DNA of 64,000 bases from Crocodylus rhombifer (lineage: Eukaryota > Chordata > Crocodylia > Crocodylidae): assembly GCA_038503035.1 (NCBI GenBank), contig JAVSML010024441.1, forward strand, positions 124,001 to 188,000. The letters run 5' to 3'. The notes beneath the pieces were generated by a model. The model saw only the letters and a list, made by a program, of their open reading frames with translations, did not search any database and was not told where the DNA came from. Position numbers and translations under genes: made by a program. Shown piece by piece: positions 47,060 to 58,650 of the stretch (positions within the stretch are counted from its first letter, which is position 1; each line of letters opens with the position of its first letter).

Positions 47060-47340
47060 CTTGTCACTGAAAACTCCAACGCCCCAAACCAAATTATGTT
47101 TAATTTCCAGCAACCAAATGCTGTACCTAAAAATCAGGTTTGTCTTGTTTTCCTTATTCTTTTTGTTTGTTTCTTGGTGTGTGTATGTGGGGGGGGGGTG
47201 TTAAGGGGTTTTAGTTTTCAGTGAAAACCTAAAAATGTACGAGGAGACCAAGACAAAACATTTTCCCTGTGAGAAAAACTCAGTTCCCCGTTGAAAAAAA
47301 TAATTTTGAATGGAGATGTTTGTTCCATTCTAGTGATTTT
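47060..47340. repeat. AT-rich dispersed repeat with G-run
   Basis: 'cactgaaaactccaacgccc', 'ttttagttttcagtgaaaac' and 'gagaaaaactcagttccccg' are words also found in the AT-rich tracts elsewhere. An interior 'gtgtgtatgtgggggggggg' run lies at 47,178-47,199. Confidence 0.35.
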
Positions 47341-48640
47341 TTTTTCTGTCCTAGTAAACAGGTCATCATGAAATGGGGAAGGAGCTATAGCTAAAGGCAG
47401 GGGAAAGGAGGGGAAACAGCAGAAGAGATATAAGGTTCAATACACCAGAAAGGGACTTGTTGAGCTGGGGTGGAATCTCAAGAGCCCCTGCTCTGATTCC
47501 AGAGGCTTTAAACTTTCCTGGTGTTTATATCTTTATCACCAAGAAAGATCTTTTTGTATCAAGTTGCTGAATATTCAGGGACTCCATTTTTGTTTGAAGT
47601 GTTCCCCGCCTTATGCTGCTCTGTTTTTCCTGGTTGCTAAGTTTGTCTCATGCCTGGTTAATGCCTGATGAGATCATGGTGCCATTTCACATTTCATGGA
47701 TAATTCAGGATTATTCATTAACAAAATCAAGAACAAGCAGGTGTATTCATAGGCAGCTTTCATGGAAAAAAAATAAAACCCTGGGAAACTCAGTGAGTTA
47801 TTCAGGGAAAACCAAAGCGCTGTTTGAGCTGTTGAGCTGCTGGGGATGGTGAAACAGGGATTTTTAATTTCTGTTAAATGAAAAACTTTGTATTCTTTTC
47901 ACCCTAAATCCTCTTGTGTATCGGTGGTGCAAGTAGGTGCCCTTCCACAGCTGGAGTTAGGGTCCAGGAGCCCACATAAGGCATTGGGGAGAGTCCATGT
48001 AGTGATACTATACATAATACCATTTGTGGTATTCAGTCTTGAAACAAAGGAAACAGAGAGAACCACAGGCTCTCTGTTTGTGCTTAGCAGCCTCAGTAAA
48101 ATATATAGCATCCTTGACTCTTGTTACAAGGGAGCTTTTTCTCTTTTTCTCTTATCTGAGCTGCAGACAGCTGCTCCATATAAAGCCCACTGCACTGGAA
48201 GTGTCAAAGAAACAGGTTAAAAGATGTCCTATGGCAGAGGTAATGCTGAAGGTTTTTTCAACTACAACTCCTGATGCGTAGGTCATACTACATGACCGTA
48301 ATATTCCTTACTGGCCTCTCATGTCCATTCACATGGAGTAAGGTCACTTTTGCCACAGACAGAATCTATTCTGAATTCTTACCCCTGTTCTGACTGTCAC
48401 CTCGTCGAACTAGTTATAAATCCCAGGCCTCATTCTTCATCTGAATCCAGGCAGCAGCCTCTGCTCATGAGATATCTGTGCTGAGATAGTTGTTCGATTA
48501 CAGAATGTAACTATTCAGAAAGTCTTGACTGCCTATGTTGAAGATGGAGGAGGGGTTTTTGCTAGCAATCACTGCCAACAAGTCAAGCCACAATGTTGTT
48601 AGCAACTAAAACTGGTCATAAAATAGTTGTATTCTAAGAG
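47341..48640. other. No gene seen
   Basis: Unique sequence. The 110-codon frame at 47,888-48,220 shows no recognised domain. Confidence 0.4.
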
Positions 48641-48900
48641 AAAAGGTTGACTTTTTGCTGCAAGACCCAAAGCAGATTTTTCCTCCATTTTTCAACAACC
48701 ACCCTGCCTAATTTTTTTTTTACCCCCAAACCAACATTTTATTTTCTTTATTTGGTTTTTCATTTTCCAATTCAAATTGGAAAATGAAATTGATTCAATT
48801 GGTTCAAAGTGGAGTATTTTTGAGGAAGGCAGATACTTTCATTGGTTATGCGTGTTTAATTGAAAACACACTTTATTGTTGGTAAATGGTTTCAATGGAC
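48641..48900. repeat. AT-rich dispersed repeat containing a perfect inverted repeat
   Basis: T/A-run rich ('tttggtttttcattttccaa', 'tttcaatggacaactttt'). It holds the 15-bp inverted repeat at 48,758-48,789. It is like the other AT-rich tracts. Confidence 0.35.
48758..48789. repeat. Perfect 15-bp inverted repeat
   Basis: TTTCATTTTCCAATT (48,758-48,772), a 2-base spacer CA, and the exact reverse complement AATTGGAAAATGAAA (48,775-48,789). It could form a hairpin or cruciform, and may be the centre of a palindromic repeat family. Confidence 0.85.
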
Positions 48901-49970
48901 AACTTTTATCTAGGCCCAGCAGTAATTATTGTGTGTTCCTCCTAAAATGGTCTGCTTTTATAGCACCAGTAGGCTTTTGAATTGGAGAGGGACCATGAAA
49001 AAGTATCACAGTAGAGTGCCCAGGGCATCCCAAATGGTAGCAACCTCTCTGCTATTCAAAGGGTACAGATGCACCAACCCGTGGTCAGTGTAGTTGAACT
49101 ACTATACGATAAAGTGGAGTGGATGCCATGATGCACTTCCCTGCTATAGGGGAAACTAAACAAACACAGGGTAAAGATGAACCCTGAAAAATGTGTGTAA
49201 CTTCACTACACAAGAAAGTTTCTTCATGGAATGGTTTGTGTGTTCCCCTAGTCATTTCATCCCATTTGCTCTCTATGCATCTTAGAGGTCAGATAGTGTA
49301 ATAGCACTACTTAGAACAGCTAACTTGAGGAGAGCAGGTCATGTGTTTGCTCTGTATCACAGAATAAATTTATTACAGAGTAAAACCTAGTGCAAATTAC
49401 TGCATGGTGATTGTGTTATGTGTCCTCACCAACAGACGCTATTGTTATAATCCTCAAAAATCAATCCACTATCTACCAAGAGCCTATAGCCAAGGAAAAT
49501 AGGCAACATAAAAGGGAAGAGAATGATGCCTCTTTCACACACATCTAACAAAACCTGGGCAGCTAAAAATACAGCTTTCCTTCCAAATGGATCAGAGCAT
49601 GGAGAGGATATATGCATGGTCATAGCAATCTGCAGTGGGTGGGATGGGAAAGTCACACAGCATTTAATGAAGAGGAACAGTCTCTGTCCAGATGTGTATC
49701 CATATGTAAGAACAAAGGTTTTAAACAGAACTGTGCAAAGAAACCAGAGTGACACCCCATCTGGCACTTTAAGCACAGATCCCCCCACTCTGGCAGGGTA
49801 ACAGCCCCTGCCTGACATCCTGCAGTCAACAGGGATGAAGCCCTTTGGGATGGAGCACACACAGGTAAAAGAATGAAGCCTTTAAACCTCATCACTCAGT
49901 GAAGCAGACAGAGGAGAGATGAGTGAAAGTAAAGAGAAGTCCCTTGTAGTTCAGGCCATCAACCTAAAGG
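48901..49970. other. No gene seen
   Basis: The 144-codon minus-strand frame at 49,426-49,860 has no recognised domain and overlaps a plus-strand frame. Confidence 0.4.
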
Positions 49971-49974
49971 AAGG

Positions 49975-50095
49975 AGATCTGCCTGCCATTCTTGTCTGTG
50001 TTTGTGACTTTTGCAAGCTGCTTCATCTCTTGGAGTCTCACATTCCCCATCTGTACCATGGGGAAGCTAGTGCTCCCACCCCATATCTTTCATGT
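49975..50095 (+). repeat. MIR-like SINE fragment
   Basis: 'gtgtttgtgacttttgcaag', then 'ggagtctcacattccccatc' and 'tgtaccatggggaagctagt', match the MIR core and 3' side. Confidence 0.55.
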
Positions 50096-50480
50096 CTCTT
50101 TAGATAGGTCATGGCCTTTGCTTCGCATGCTGTTGGGTTGAGGGCGTTAGGCTTTCCTCAAACAAAAAGCCCATTTTCCTCCAGCACTGTGGCCCATGGC
50201 CTTGACGTTGGTTACTGATTGATGTTCCAAAGACTTAGCAGCTGGCAGGCTGTGCCTAGGGACTCACCATTTCTTCCCTGTGATAGGTTCTGACAGGGTT
50301 TCTTTTCCATCAAACCAGTGCCTTAGAAATCTGGTGTGAGAAGGGGTGACCTCCCCAACAAAGAGGCAGTAGAGAATGGGGGTGCATGGGTGAAATACTC
50401 ACATTGAGACACTACTCAGAATCGAGATGGTGAAGATAATCAGAGCTGAATCCAAAAAGGATTCTGAGCTATTTCCTGGG
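50096..50480. other. No gene seen
   Basis: Unique sequence ahead of the CR1. Confidence 0.35.
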
Positions 50481-50484
50481 CTTC

Positions 50485-52546
50485 CCCTCCTGAGCTGTCA
50501 GAAGAAGCCTTACTGAGAGTGCAGGAACAAACCATCCCAAAGAGCAGGAAGATTAGTAAGTATGACAGAAGACCAGCTTGGCTTAGCAGGGAACTCTTCA
50601 TTAAACTAAATCACAAAAAGAAAGCTTATAAGAAGTGGAAACTTGGACAAATAGCTAAGGAAGAATATAAGAGCATTGTTCAGGCATGCAGGGATGAAGT
50701 CAGGAAGACCAAAGAGCAATTGGAGTTGCAGCTAGCAAGGGATGTGAAGGGAAACAAGAAGGGTTTCTACAAGTATGTTGGTACAAAGAGGAAAATCAGG
50801 GAAAGTGCAGGTCCCTTACTGAATGGGGGCAGCAACCTTGTGACAGAGGATGCAAAAAAGGCTAAAGTACTCAATACCAATTTTGCCTCAGTCTCCACAG
50901 GCAAAGTCAGCTCCCAGACTACTGCACCGGGCAACACAGTTGTTTTTTGGGGGGGCCAGAGGGGAGGCAGCCAACAGTTGTGAAATAACAGGTTAGGGAC
51001 TATTTAAAAAAGCTGGACATGTACAAGTCCATGGGGCTGGATGAGATGCACCCGAGGGTGCTGAGGGAGTTGGCTCATGTGATTGCAGAGCCACTGGCCA
51101 TCATCTTTGAAAACTCATGGGAATCAGAAGAGGTCCTGGATTACTGGAAAGGGGAAAACATAGTGTCCATATTTAAGAAAGAAAACAAAGAGATCCAGGG
51201 AACTACAGGCCAGTCGGCCTCACCTCAGTCCCTGGAAAAATAATGGAGCAGGTCCTCAAGGAATCCATCTCAAAGCACATGGAGGAGGAGAAGGTGTTTA
51301 GGACCAGTCAGCATGGATTCACAGGGGCAAGTCATGCCTGACCAACCTGATTGCCTTCTACGGTCAGATGACTGGCTCCATGGATGCAGGGAGACCAGTG
51401 GCCGTGGTGTACTTTGATTTTAGCAAGGCTTTTGATACAGTCTCCCTCACAGGCAAGCTAAGGAAATACAGGCTGGATGAATGGACTGTGAGGTGGATAG
51501 AAAACTGGCTGGAGCATCAGGCTCAGAGAGTAGCTCGATGGCTTATCAATGGCTCGATGTCTAATTGGCAGCCGGTATCAAGTGGAGTGCCCCAGGGGTC
51601 GGTCCCAGGGCTGGTTTTGTTCAGTGTATTCATCAACAACCTGGAAGGTGGCATAGAGTGCACCCTCAGCAAGTTTGCAGATGACACCAAGCTTGGGGAA
51701 GTGGTAGATAGTGGTAGGGCTAGGATTCAGAGACCTAGACAAATTGGAGGATTGGGCCAAAAGGAATCTCACGTGGTTCAACAAGGACAAGTGCAAAGTC
51801 CTGCACTTAGGACAAAACAATCCAATGCACCAGTACAGGCTGCGGGGCAGCAGCTCTGTAGAAAAGGACCTGGGGGTGACAGTGGACAGTAAGCTCAATA
51901 TGAGCCAGCAGTGTGTCCTTGTTGCCAAGAAGGATAATTATATCGGGGCTGCATTGGTAGGTGTGTAGCCAGCAGGTCAAGGGAAGTATTTATTCCCTCT
52001 ATTCAGCACAGCTGAGGCCACATCTGGAGTGCTGTGTTAAGTTTTGGGCCCCCCACTACAGAAGAGATATGGACAAATTGGAGGTAGTTCAGTGGATGAC
52101 AGTGAAAATGGTTGGGGGACTGGAGGACATGACTTGTGAGGAGAGGCTGAGGGAACTGGGCTTATTTAGTCTGCAGAAGAGAAGACCGCGGAGGGATTGA
52201 ATAGCAGCCTTCAACTCCCTGAAGAGCGGTTCTAGAGAGGATGGAGCTGGGCTGTTCTCAGTGGTGGCAGATGACAGAACAAGAAGCAACAGTCTCAAGT
52301 CGCAGCAAGAGAAGTTTAGGTGAGATATTAGGCAGAATTTTCTCACCGGGAGGGTGGTGAAACACTGAAACAGGTTACCCAGAGAGGTGGTGGGTTCTCC
52401 GTCCTTGAAGGTTTTTAAGACCCAACTAGACAAAACTTGGGCTGGGATGATCTAGCTGAGGATGGTCCTGCTTTGATCAAGGGGTTGGACTAGATGTGAC
52501 CTCCAAGGCCCCTTCGAGTCCTAATTTTCTATGGTTCTGTGATCCT
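50485..52546 (+). mobile_element. CR1 LINE, 5'-truncated, about 2.06 kb, older copy
   Basis: It covers the ORF2 linker, reverse transcriptase, C-terminal region and 3' end. The 3' box 'ttggactagatgtgacctcc' and the terminal unit TTCTATGGTTCTGTGATCC (52,527-52,545) are present. The 5' border near 50,485 is approximate. Multiple frameshifts mean it has been decaying longer than the copy at 28.9-31.6 kb. Confidence 0.92.
50497..52200 (+). pseudogene. CR1 ORF2 remnant: linker, reverse transcriptase and C-terminal region, frameshifted
   Basis: Pieces in successive frames: 50,519-50,983 (linker, QEQTIPKSRK and PAWLSREL motifs); about 51,019-51,240 (GLDEMHPRVLRELAH, FENSW); 51,368 onward (RT motif YFDFSKAFD, SSGVPQGSVPG, FADD at 51,674-51,685); 51,711-51,968 (KVLHLGQNN, EKDLGVTVD); 51,961-52,200 ([28 protein letters not shown]). 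At least four frame changes are needed to join them. The catalytic FADD is intact, but the copy is inactive. The endonuclease domain is missing. Confidence 0.88.
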
Positions 52547-53095
52547 AAGAGCTGAGGGTATATAAGAGATCATGTTTCTCTACCACATCTGCCAAAGTTT
52601 GGCTTGTTTCTTATTCACTGGAGCAGCTCTACCAGTTCCATGACTAGGGCTGTTACTTTCACTGTAAGAGAGTCTTATTACTATGGAAAGAGAGACGGTT
52701 TAACACCCATGCAACGCATTGGGACACAGATGACATGTGTGGTATGCCCCCAGGTTCACTAGTAAAACATCTCATAGAAATGACTGCAATCATAAAGACC
52801 TCTTTCTGCTGTTGTGGCCCTTCCACTATAATTTATCTCTGTGCCCTGATGCATTTTATATCCACTTTGCATAGGGGCATGTGGTGAAACAAGGCTTAAG
52901 GGAGGCAGGGATCAAGCCCGCTCTTTCCAGTGGGCCCATGTGTGTGAGTTGCATTGTGTGCTTTCTAATTAGAGCAAAGGAAAAATGTTTTGAGAGAGAG
53001 AGAATTTTCCAGCAAATTGAATTTTGGGAAGGGACTAATAGTATTCATAAATTCAATGGATCGTTTGAGCTGGAAAAGAATTGGGAGTAATTATA
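52547..53095. other. No gene seen
   Basis: Unique sequence with a short gagagaga run at about 52,995. Confidence 0.35.
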
Positions 53096-53320
53096 TGATA
53101 GCGTCAGATTATTATTTCATTTTGCTGTTTTCAACATGAAACTCTTTGACTTTTCAGTTTAAAAATAGACCTTTGTTACATGAGTAAAAGGTTAAACAGA
53201 AAAGTGAAGCAGTCCCAAAATGAAACCAGTTGTTTGTTTTGGGTTGAATTAAAGGTTTTGATTGGACACAAAATGAAATGTTAAGTTTTTTTGTTTAGTA
53301 GAAAACTAAATATCACCCAT
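53096..53320. repeat. AT-rich dispersed repeat, probable old copy
   Basis: 'attttgctgttttcaacatg' and 'aaatgaaatgttaagttttt' resemble the other AT-rich tracts. Confidence 0.3.
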
Positions 53321-53619
53321 TACTTTATTTCTTGGTCCTATTTTGAGGCCTATCCCAATGCATGCCATTGGTGGGCATCCGTAAGCTGGAATGGCATCTG
53401 AATAGTCTGCCTTGGGAAGATTTTCCTGGTCTTTCCTGTTTTTCAGTGCTACAACAACAGCATGTTGACGCATTAGTCAAGAGATGTAGGAGCCATAGGA
53501 AGATGAAAACAAGGGAAACATTCACTGTATTGTTTAGACTGGCCAAATAAATCATTTATTTTGTGGTTTGGCGCAATCAGTGTTTAAAAGCAACATCTCT
53601 TCAGTGGTACTATTAGTAT
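53321..53619. other. No feature recognised
   Basis: Unique sequence; overlapping plus and minus open frames with no domain. Confidence 0.35.
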
Positions 53620-53725
53620 TCATCCCTGAAGTTCAAAGTACTTTCCAGAGGATGTGTCATTCTCTTCATTGCATAGCTGGGGAAACAGAGGCACTGAGAA
53701 GTGAGTGACTGACCCAAGGAACAAA
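53620..53725 (-). repeat. MIR-like SINE fragment
   Basis: 'ttcaaagtactttccagagg', then 'gctggggaaacagaggcact' and 'gagaagtgagtgactgaccc', is the reverse complement of the MIR 3' side and core. Confidence 0.6.
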
Positions 53726-54355
53726 ACACATATCTACGGAGCGTGATCCTGGTGGCCTTTCTGCTCAGCCATGCTCTCTGCTACCAGGGCTGGCTCACGG
53801 TCACATTGTGTTGAGAGCAGAGAGTGGTTGAGACACTCTGCTGTAGATCTAAGGCATGACTTTGACTTTGGATTGGACTTGTGATAAAGGATGCTTGAAG
53901 TCAGCCCAACTGAAAGTGGATGCCTGATCAACAGCTTTGGGAGCCAAAGGTTGCTGGCTATGATGCTGGCCATTGCAGCCATAAATACTTATATGCATTA
54001 ACCACACTAGCCCAGGCTCAGGACAGATTCTGGGCTTGCACAGACACATCAGCTTTCCGAGTCCGTCTCCCTGCCAGTGCAGGCCTGATCTCTAGTGCAG
54101 AATAACAAGTGTCTATCTCCATCTCAGTGACAATTAACCAGGTTTCATTTGCATTTCCATTGGAAGTCATCTGAGCAATCTAAAGTGCAGTAATTGGATT
54201 GGTGTAGTTGGTCTTGGGGTAGTATGGATTGGAGTAATCAGTATTAAAAGGAAGCTTTACTTTTTTGTGGGAGTTGTCTAGAAACCCTGTTCTTCAGGGC
54301 TTCTGCCAGGTGCCTGTGGGGGTCAGAAAGAAATATCTTTCTCTTGTGACTTCTT
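53726..54355. other. No gene seen
   Basis: Unique sequence with short frames only. Confidence 0.35.
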
Positions 54356-54359
54356 TGAA

Positions 54360-55015
54360 GGGTTTTTTTCACCTTTCTCTGAAGCACTAGCCTTTGGCTA
54401 CAGGTCAAGGTGGGAGTTCAGTTGTGATGTGCTTGTGCTCCTAAGACCATTATCTTGTGCACCTCTCTGATGGGCCTCACTCACACTTAAGGTCAAACCA
54501 GTCATCAAATCTGGAATCAGGAAGGAATTTTTCCTCCAGTCAGCTTGACAAGGACTGTCTAGGGCATAGGTGATGGAAAGCCAGGGCTAATGAGGCTTAG
54601 ACTCCCCCGAACTAATTTTGCAGCAGCTGGTGACAGCAGCAGCACACAGAGTTTCATGACTCCACTGCTCCAGCACCATTGCAGCACCGCACCCAGCACC
54701 CCCAATTGCATACTCCTCTGCTACCATCTACAACAGCAGCATGCACCAGCCCTGCAACTCAGTCCCCTCCCCCCCCAATAATAATTTCTCCCACTGCTTT
54801 TGGTCTAGGGGTTGCTCTCCTCTTTCACATGGGGAATGTTCCTGTGCATTGGATCCCCTGAACACATTTTAATGGACCTGATTTCCCAGCAGCAGAACAG
54901 CATTGGTGATGCCTGTACCTGTCCTGCCTTTTAACCAAGGGACGTGGCAGGACATTTTTCTAGGGTGAATTGTAGATTTGCAAGAGTCAGAATAGATGAT
55001 CTCAGTGATTCAGTT
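54360..55015 (+). repeat. Degraded LINE (CR1-like) 3'-end remnants with a CAG/C-rich insert
   Basis: 'cacctttctctgaagcacta' and 'gaatcaggaaggaatttttc' are words typical of 3' untranslated regions of CR1-type LINEs in reptiles. 'gtcagaatagatgatctcag' near 54,985 resembles the '...gactagatgatctcagtgg' 3' end. Between them (about 54,595-54,790) lies a CAG/CCA-rich stretch. Borders are vague. Confidence 0.4.
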
Positions 55016-56329
55016 GCAAAACTGGTTGCTTGCGGATGAAGAGGACTGGTCTGGATGTCTGGGAGGCCACTTCCACACTGATGTTCACAGGATCCCTAAC
55101 AAATGGTTCTTCTATGTCAAATTGCTCATGGAAGCAGCCTATATAGCGATATATAAGGTCAGATACTGGTTCTAAGGCCTCACAGCTCCATTGAAGTGAA
55201 TAGAATAATGCTGGTTTGTATCAGCTGAAAATCTGGCCTGCAGTTAGAAACCTCATTGCAAAATGTTTGATGTAGGTCTTGCAAGCCTTACTGAGTCACT
55301 CTTACCCAGGCACAGTGCTCTGTTGTATATCAGAGTAGGAAAGATTCCTTACAAGTGTAAGGACTGCAGGGACAGGCTCAGAGTCATCACAACAGTCCAT
55401 GGATGGTATTTCTACCTAACACAGGATTTGTGCAATGAAACAATGGTCAGATCCCCGGGCATACTGAGCGACTGCACTGAGAGCGAATGAAATGATGGAA
55501 GCCAGCAGAGGCAAGTCATCCAGCCTTGTCCAGCACTTGCCAGCAGAAGCTGCCTCACTCAGCACCTATCTGTGCTTGCCCCAGAGCCTCCAGCCCCGAA
55601 GCTTGCTCCACATGCTGTGCACATTTCTTCGACGTCCCTTTCTATAATTAAACAATTGCAAAACAAGACTCTCTGCAGCCCGGATTTCTGTCCCTGTGGA
55701 GGGGCTGAGAGAACAGACGCATGACAGATGTTAGCCACGTTGCTTAACACTTGGCTGGAAGGTGCCCAGATACCACGAGGCTGAGCACAATGGAAGAAGC
55801 TCCCTAGGACAGGAATAGAAGAGACCACTCTGGGCAAGTCACAAATTGTTTCCCAGGGCACACTCTGCTATCTTCCTAGAAAGGCCCTTTTTAGACCCTC
55901 TTGAGTTTTGTCAGATCTGATTCAAGATGTTCTCGGTGAGCAGAGAAACCTCCATCCACATGGGAAACCTATTCCGCTGCTGGCATGAGATGTGATTTAT
56001 AGCTGGGATAACGCCGTTATGGAACGAGACAGGGGATTAGCCAGAGTGCAAGTAAAAAGGGCAGGGGACATACTCCCTAAATTGCGGTGTGGAAAATCGA
56101 ACGAATAAAACGTTTGTAAAGAATTCCCCTTCCCAATGTCTATTATTTTCCTTTCACAAGTCAGGGCACTGACGGGCTTTTGTTCCTCTTGGGTGCTGAC
56201 AGCTACGTGATGTATTTATTGGATGTGCCAAGGTGGCCACAGAAACCTCAGAAATTCCAGCATCAGTCCAGGATTTGGAACCTCAGGCAGCTTTACAGCT
56301 GTGAGGTTGTCCCACTGGGACCCATGAAA
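55016..56329. other. Unique sequence; possible conserved tract at 56,040-56,230
   Basis: No coding support. 56,040-56,230 is free of repeat signatures and has words such as 'acgtgatgtatttattgg'. This is only a candidate for constraint. Confidence 0.25.
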
Positions 56330-56432
56330 AGCCACTAAACTGCTCTGCCCCTCTGCTTCCCCTCTCAGTGCCTTTCCTATATAGATCTATCTGTTTAGGG
56401 CAGAGCCTCTTTTGTACTTTGTTGTACATGTC
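56330..56432 (+). repeat. Old SINE 3' tail
   Basis: 'ctgtttagggcagagcctct' followed by 'tttgtactttgttgtacatg' matches the 'ggcagggactgtct...tgtacagcgcctagc' tail motif in diverged form. Confidence 0.4.
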
Positions 56433-57375
56433 AACCAACATGCCATCCAACAACCTGGAAACCTAGAAGAAGCTTCCATCCCTTCAGCTCAGCGGCCCAG
56501 GCTGCTTGGCATGAGGCTCTAGCCAATTCACATCCTCTGTGCATTGGAAATAGAAGGAAACCCCTAATTAGATACCGCTTAGAAAACAGTTTTCCCGTTG
56601 CATAAAAAGCTTTAGGAGAATTGAAATATTTCCCCAATATAATCTTCACTGGGGTCAAGCTGACTCTTTTCAGAATGCTTTGCTAGGAAGCAGAGAACAA
56701 AAGACCAAAGTTCTCCAAACTCCTAGTAGCTAAAGGCACTCCAGCCAGGCACATACCTGCTGTGCCGTTCTCTTGCTGACTACTGAGCTATTGGCTGTTC
56801 TGGAGTGAATCTCTCACCATTTCTCCTGATGCAACTATCACATGGCATATGAATAATTACTTGTTCTTTGGTACAGCTGGGTGCAGCTCAACATGAAGCA
56901 GCTCTGATCCAGAGGAAGGAAGCAAAGTGAGAAAGAAGAAAGCAGCATGTGTTAACTTGGACACCACCTCAGACAACATATGGATTTGTGAAACTTATAA
57001 AAAGCTGTATCGCTCAAATTGGGCTTGTCAGCTATAAATGGATTCATCAGGCATCTGACTAGACCTCTTCCATGTACGCCATGATCCAGAGGATCAATGG
57101 TTGCCTACTACGTTGATACAGTGGCATAAACCTGCATCTTCCGTGGAGATGTTCTGTTAGTCTTGTTCTGGAAATGCAAATACTCCAATAAGAGACAGAC
57201 AGAGACTTATCACGAAATAGCCTCTGCTTGCCTGGACTGCAAGAGCCCCATGATTGAAGGCCAAGCTGAATTAGATGAAACCAAGACTTCCCCTTGAATC
57301 TCTCATAGCCCACCTCAGTATCCCAATGACTAAGCTGCTCCGTTTTCACACCACATTCAAGCAGAGTCCATCCTG
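56433..57375. other. No gene seen
   Basis: Unique sequence. The 116-codon minus-strand frame at 57,059-57,409 shows no domain. Confidence 0.35.
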
Positions 57376-57379
57376 GATC

Positions 57380-58112
57380 TGAGACAAAGTTTTGGTTTGG
57401 CTGAATCACTATTTTCCAACAAAAACAGGTTTTGTCAAAAATTCCTGACCAGCTTTACCTATAACTCACACTTATCAGTGGGTTAAATCTTCCAGTCTGG
57501 GCCCTGGAACCCTGTTCTGATTTATGGCCTCAAGGCTGTACTGTAATCAAATAAAACCCGTCTCTTTACCTGTCCTGTACTCGTGTACAAGAAAAAGTAT
57601 AGCCTTGTGCATCCCCATATTATGAGACGAAAGAAAACTGGAATATAAAGTGAGGGGCAAATTAGTTGTATGTTATCACATGTATCTTAGATCTGGCAGT
57701 GATAAGAAATCTACTGAAGGGCTGCTAATTCCTTGAAGTCATCTACTGGCCTGCTCCAAGTCCCAATCCACCACAGTTCTTTTCTAGTTATGTAATGAAA
57801 CCAATCCAAAACCTGGTTTGAATTAGGGAACTGATCTGCATTAAATAAGAATTGATCTAGAACTGGTAAAATAATTCTATTCATTTTTTCCTGATGAAAA
57901 AAAGTATTTTTTGTCAAAACAGAAATCACCACATGCTCAATTTGAACAAAAGGTTTCAATTTTTTTATTAAAATAACACAACTGGATACTCTCATCTTTC
58001 AAAGAAAACCTGAAAACTTTAGAAGAGAAGTCTCAAAGAAAATGAAAACTTTTCTTTCTTTTAATCTTCATAGAAGTTTTTTCATGAGATCACACTTCCC
58101 GACCAGCTCAGA
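57380..58112. repeat. AT-rich dispersed repeats ending in 'gaccagct'
   Basis: Two blocks, 57,380-57,460 and 57,840-58,112, each end in the motif 'ttcctgaccagctt' or 'cttcccgaccagctc' after A/T-run sequence such as 'gtttcaatttttttattaaa'. The shared ends support one dispersed family. Between them the sequence is unique. Confidence 0.4.
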
Positions 58113-58524
58113 AGTGACCCAAACCTTCAACACCAAGTTGCTCACAAATTTGGGAAGATTTCTAGCATGGCCCAAGTGCTTTCAGAAACCAATGCTTTAA
58201 ACCAAAGGGCTTTATTAGAGAAAGTAATGTCTTCTTGTTGGGGCGGGCTGCCTGAAATCAAGCAGGAAACTGTAGGGAATGTGCCTTATCCTGAATATAC
58301 TTGTTACCAGACATAGATTTACCACAAGTACTTTTACTGAAAGTACAACCCAAGGCTAGGATTTGGGTGGCTAACTCCCTTAGGCCTACTTGGAAATCAC
58401 AGTTTATATATCATAGTGTTTACAGGAATGGGTCTCAGATTTGTGGACCCAAGAGATTCTGATCATTTGACAAAAATTGGTGATGAAGGCTGCTCTTGGT
58501 GACAGGCCAAGATGGGGAGACAGT
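58113..58524. other. No gene seen
   Basis: Unique sequence. Confidence 0.35.
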
Positions 58525-58650
58525 GGTGAATTCTGTCTCCAGCTCTGATCCAAGGTCTCCTGGGACAAGCTGTTTCTGTCAAAGCCTCAGATTCCCTATC
58601 TGCAGTACAGTGACTTAAGAAATGGCAGGTTCACTGAGGATAATCATTAG
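58525..58650 (+). repeat. MIR-like SINE fragment
   Basis: 'cctgggacaagctgtttctg', then 'tcaaagcctcagattcccta' and 'tctgcagtacagtgacttaa', follow the MIR core in diverged form. Confidence 0.5.
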
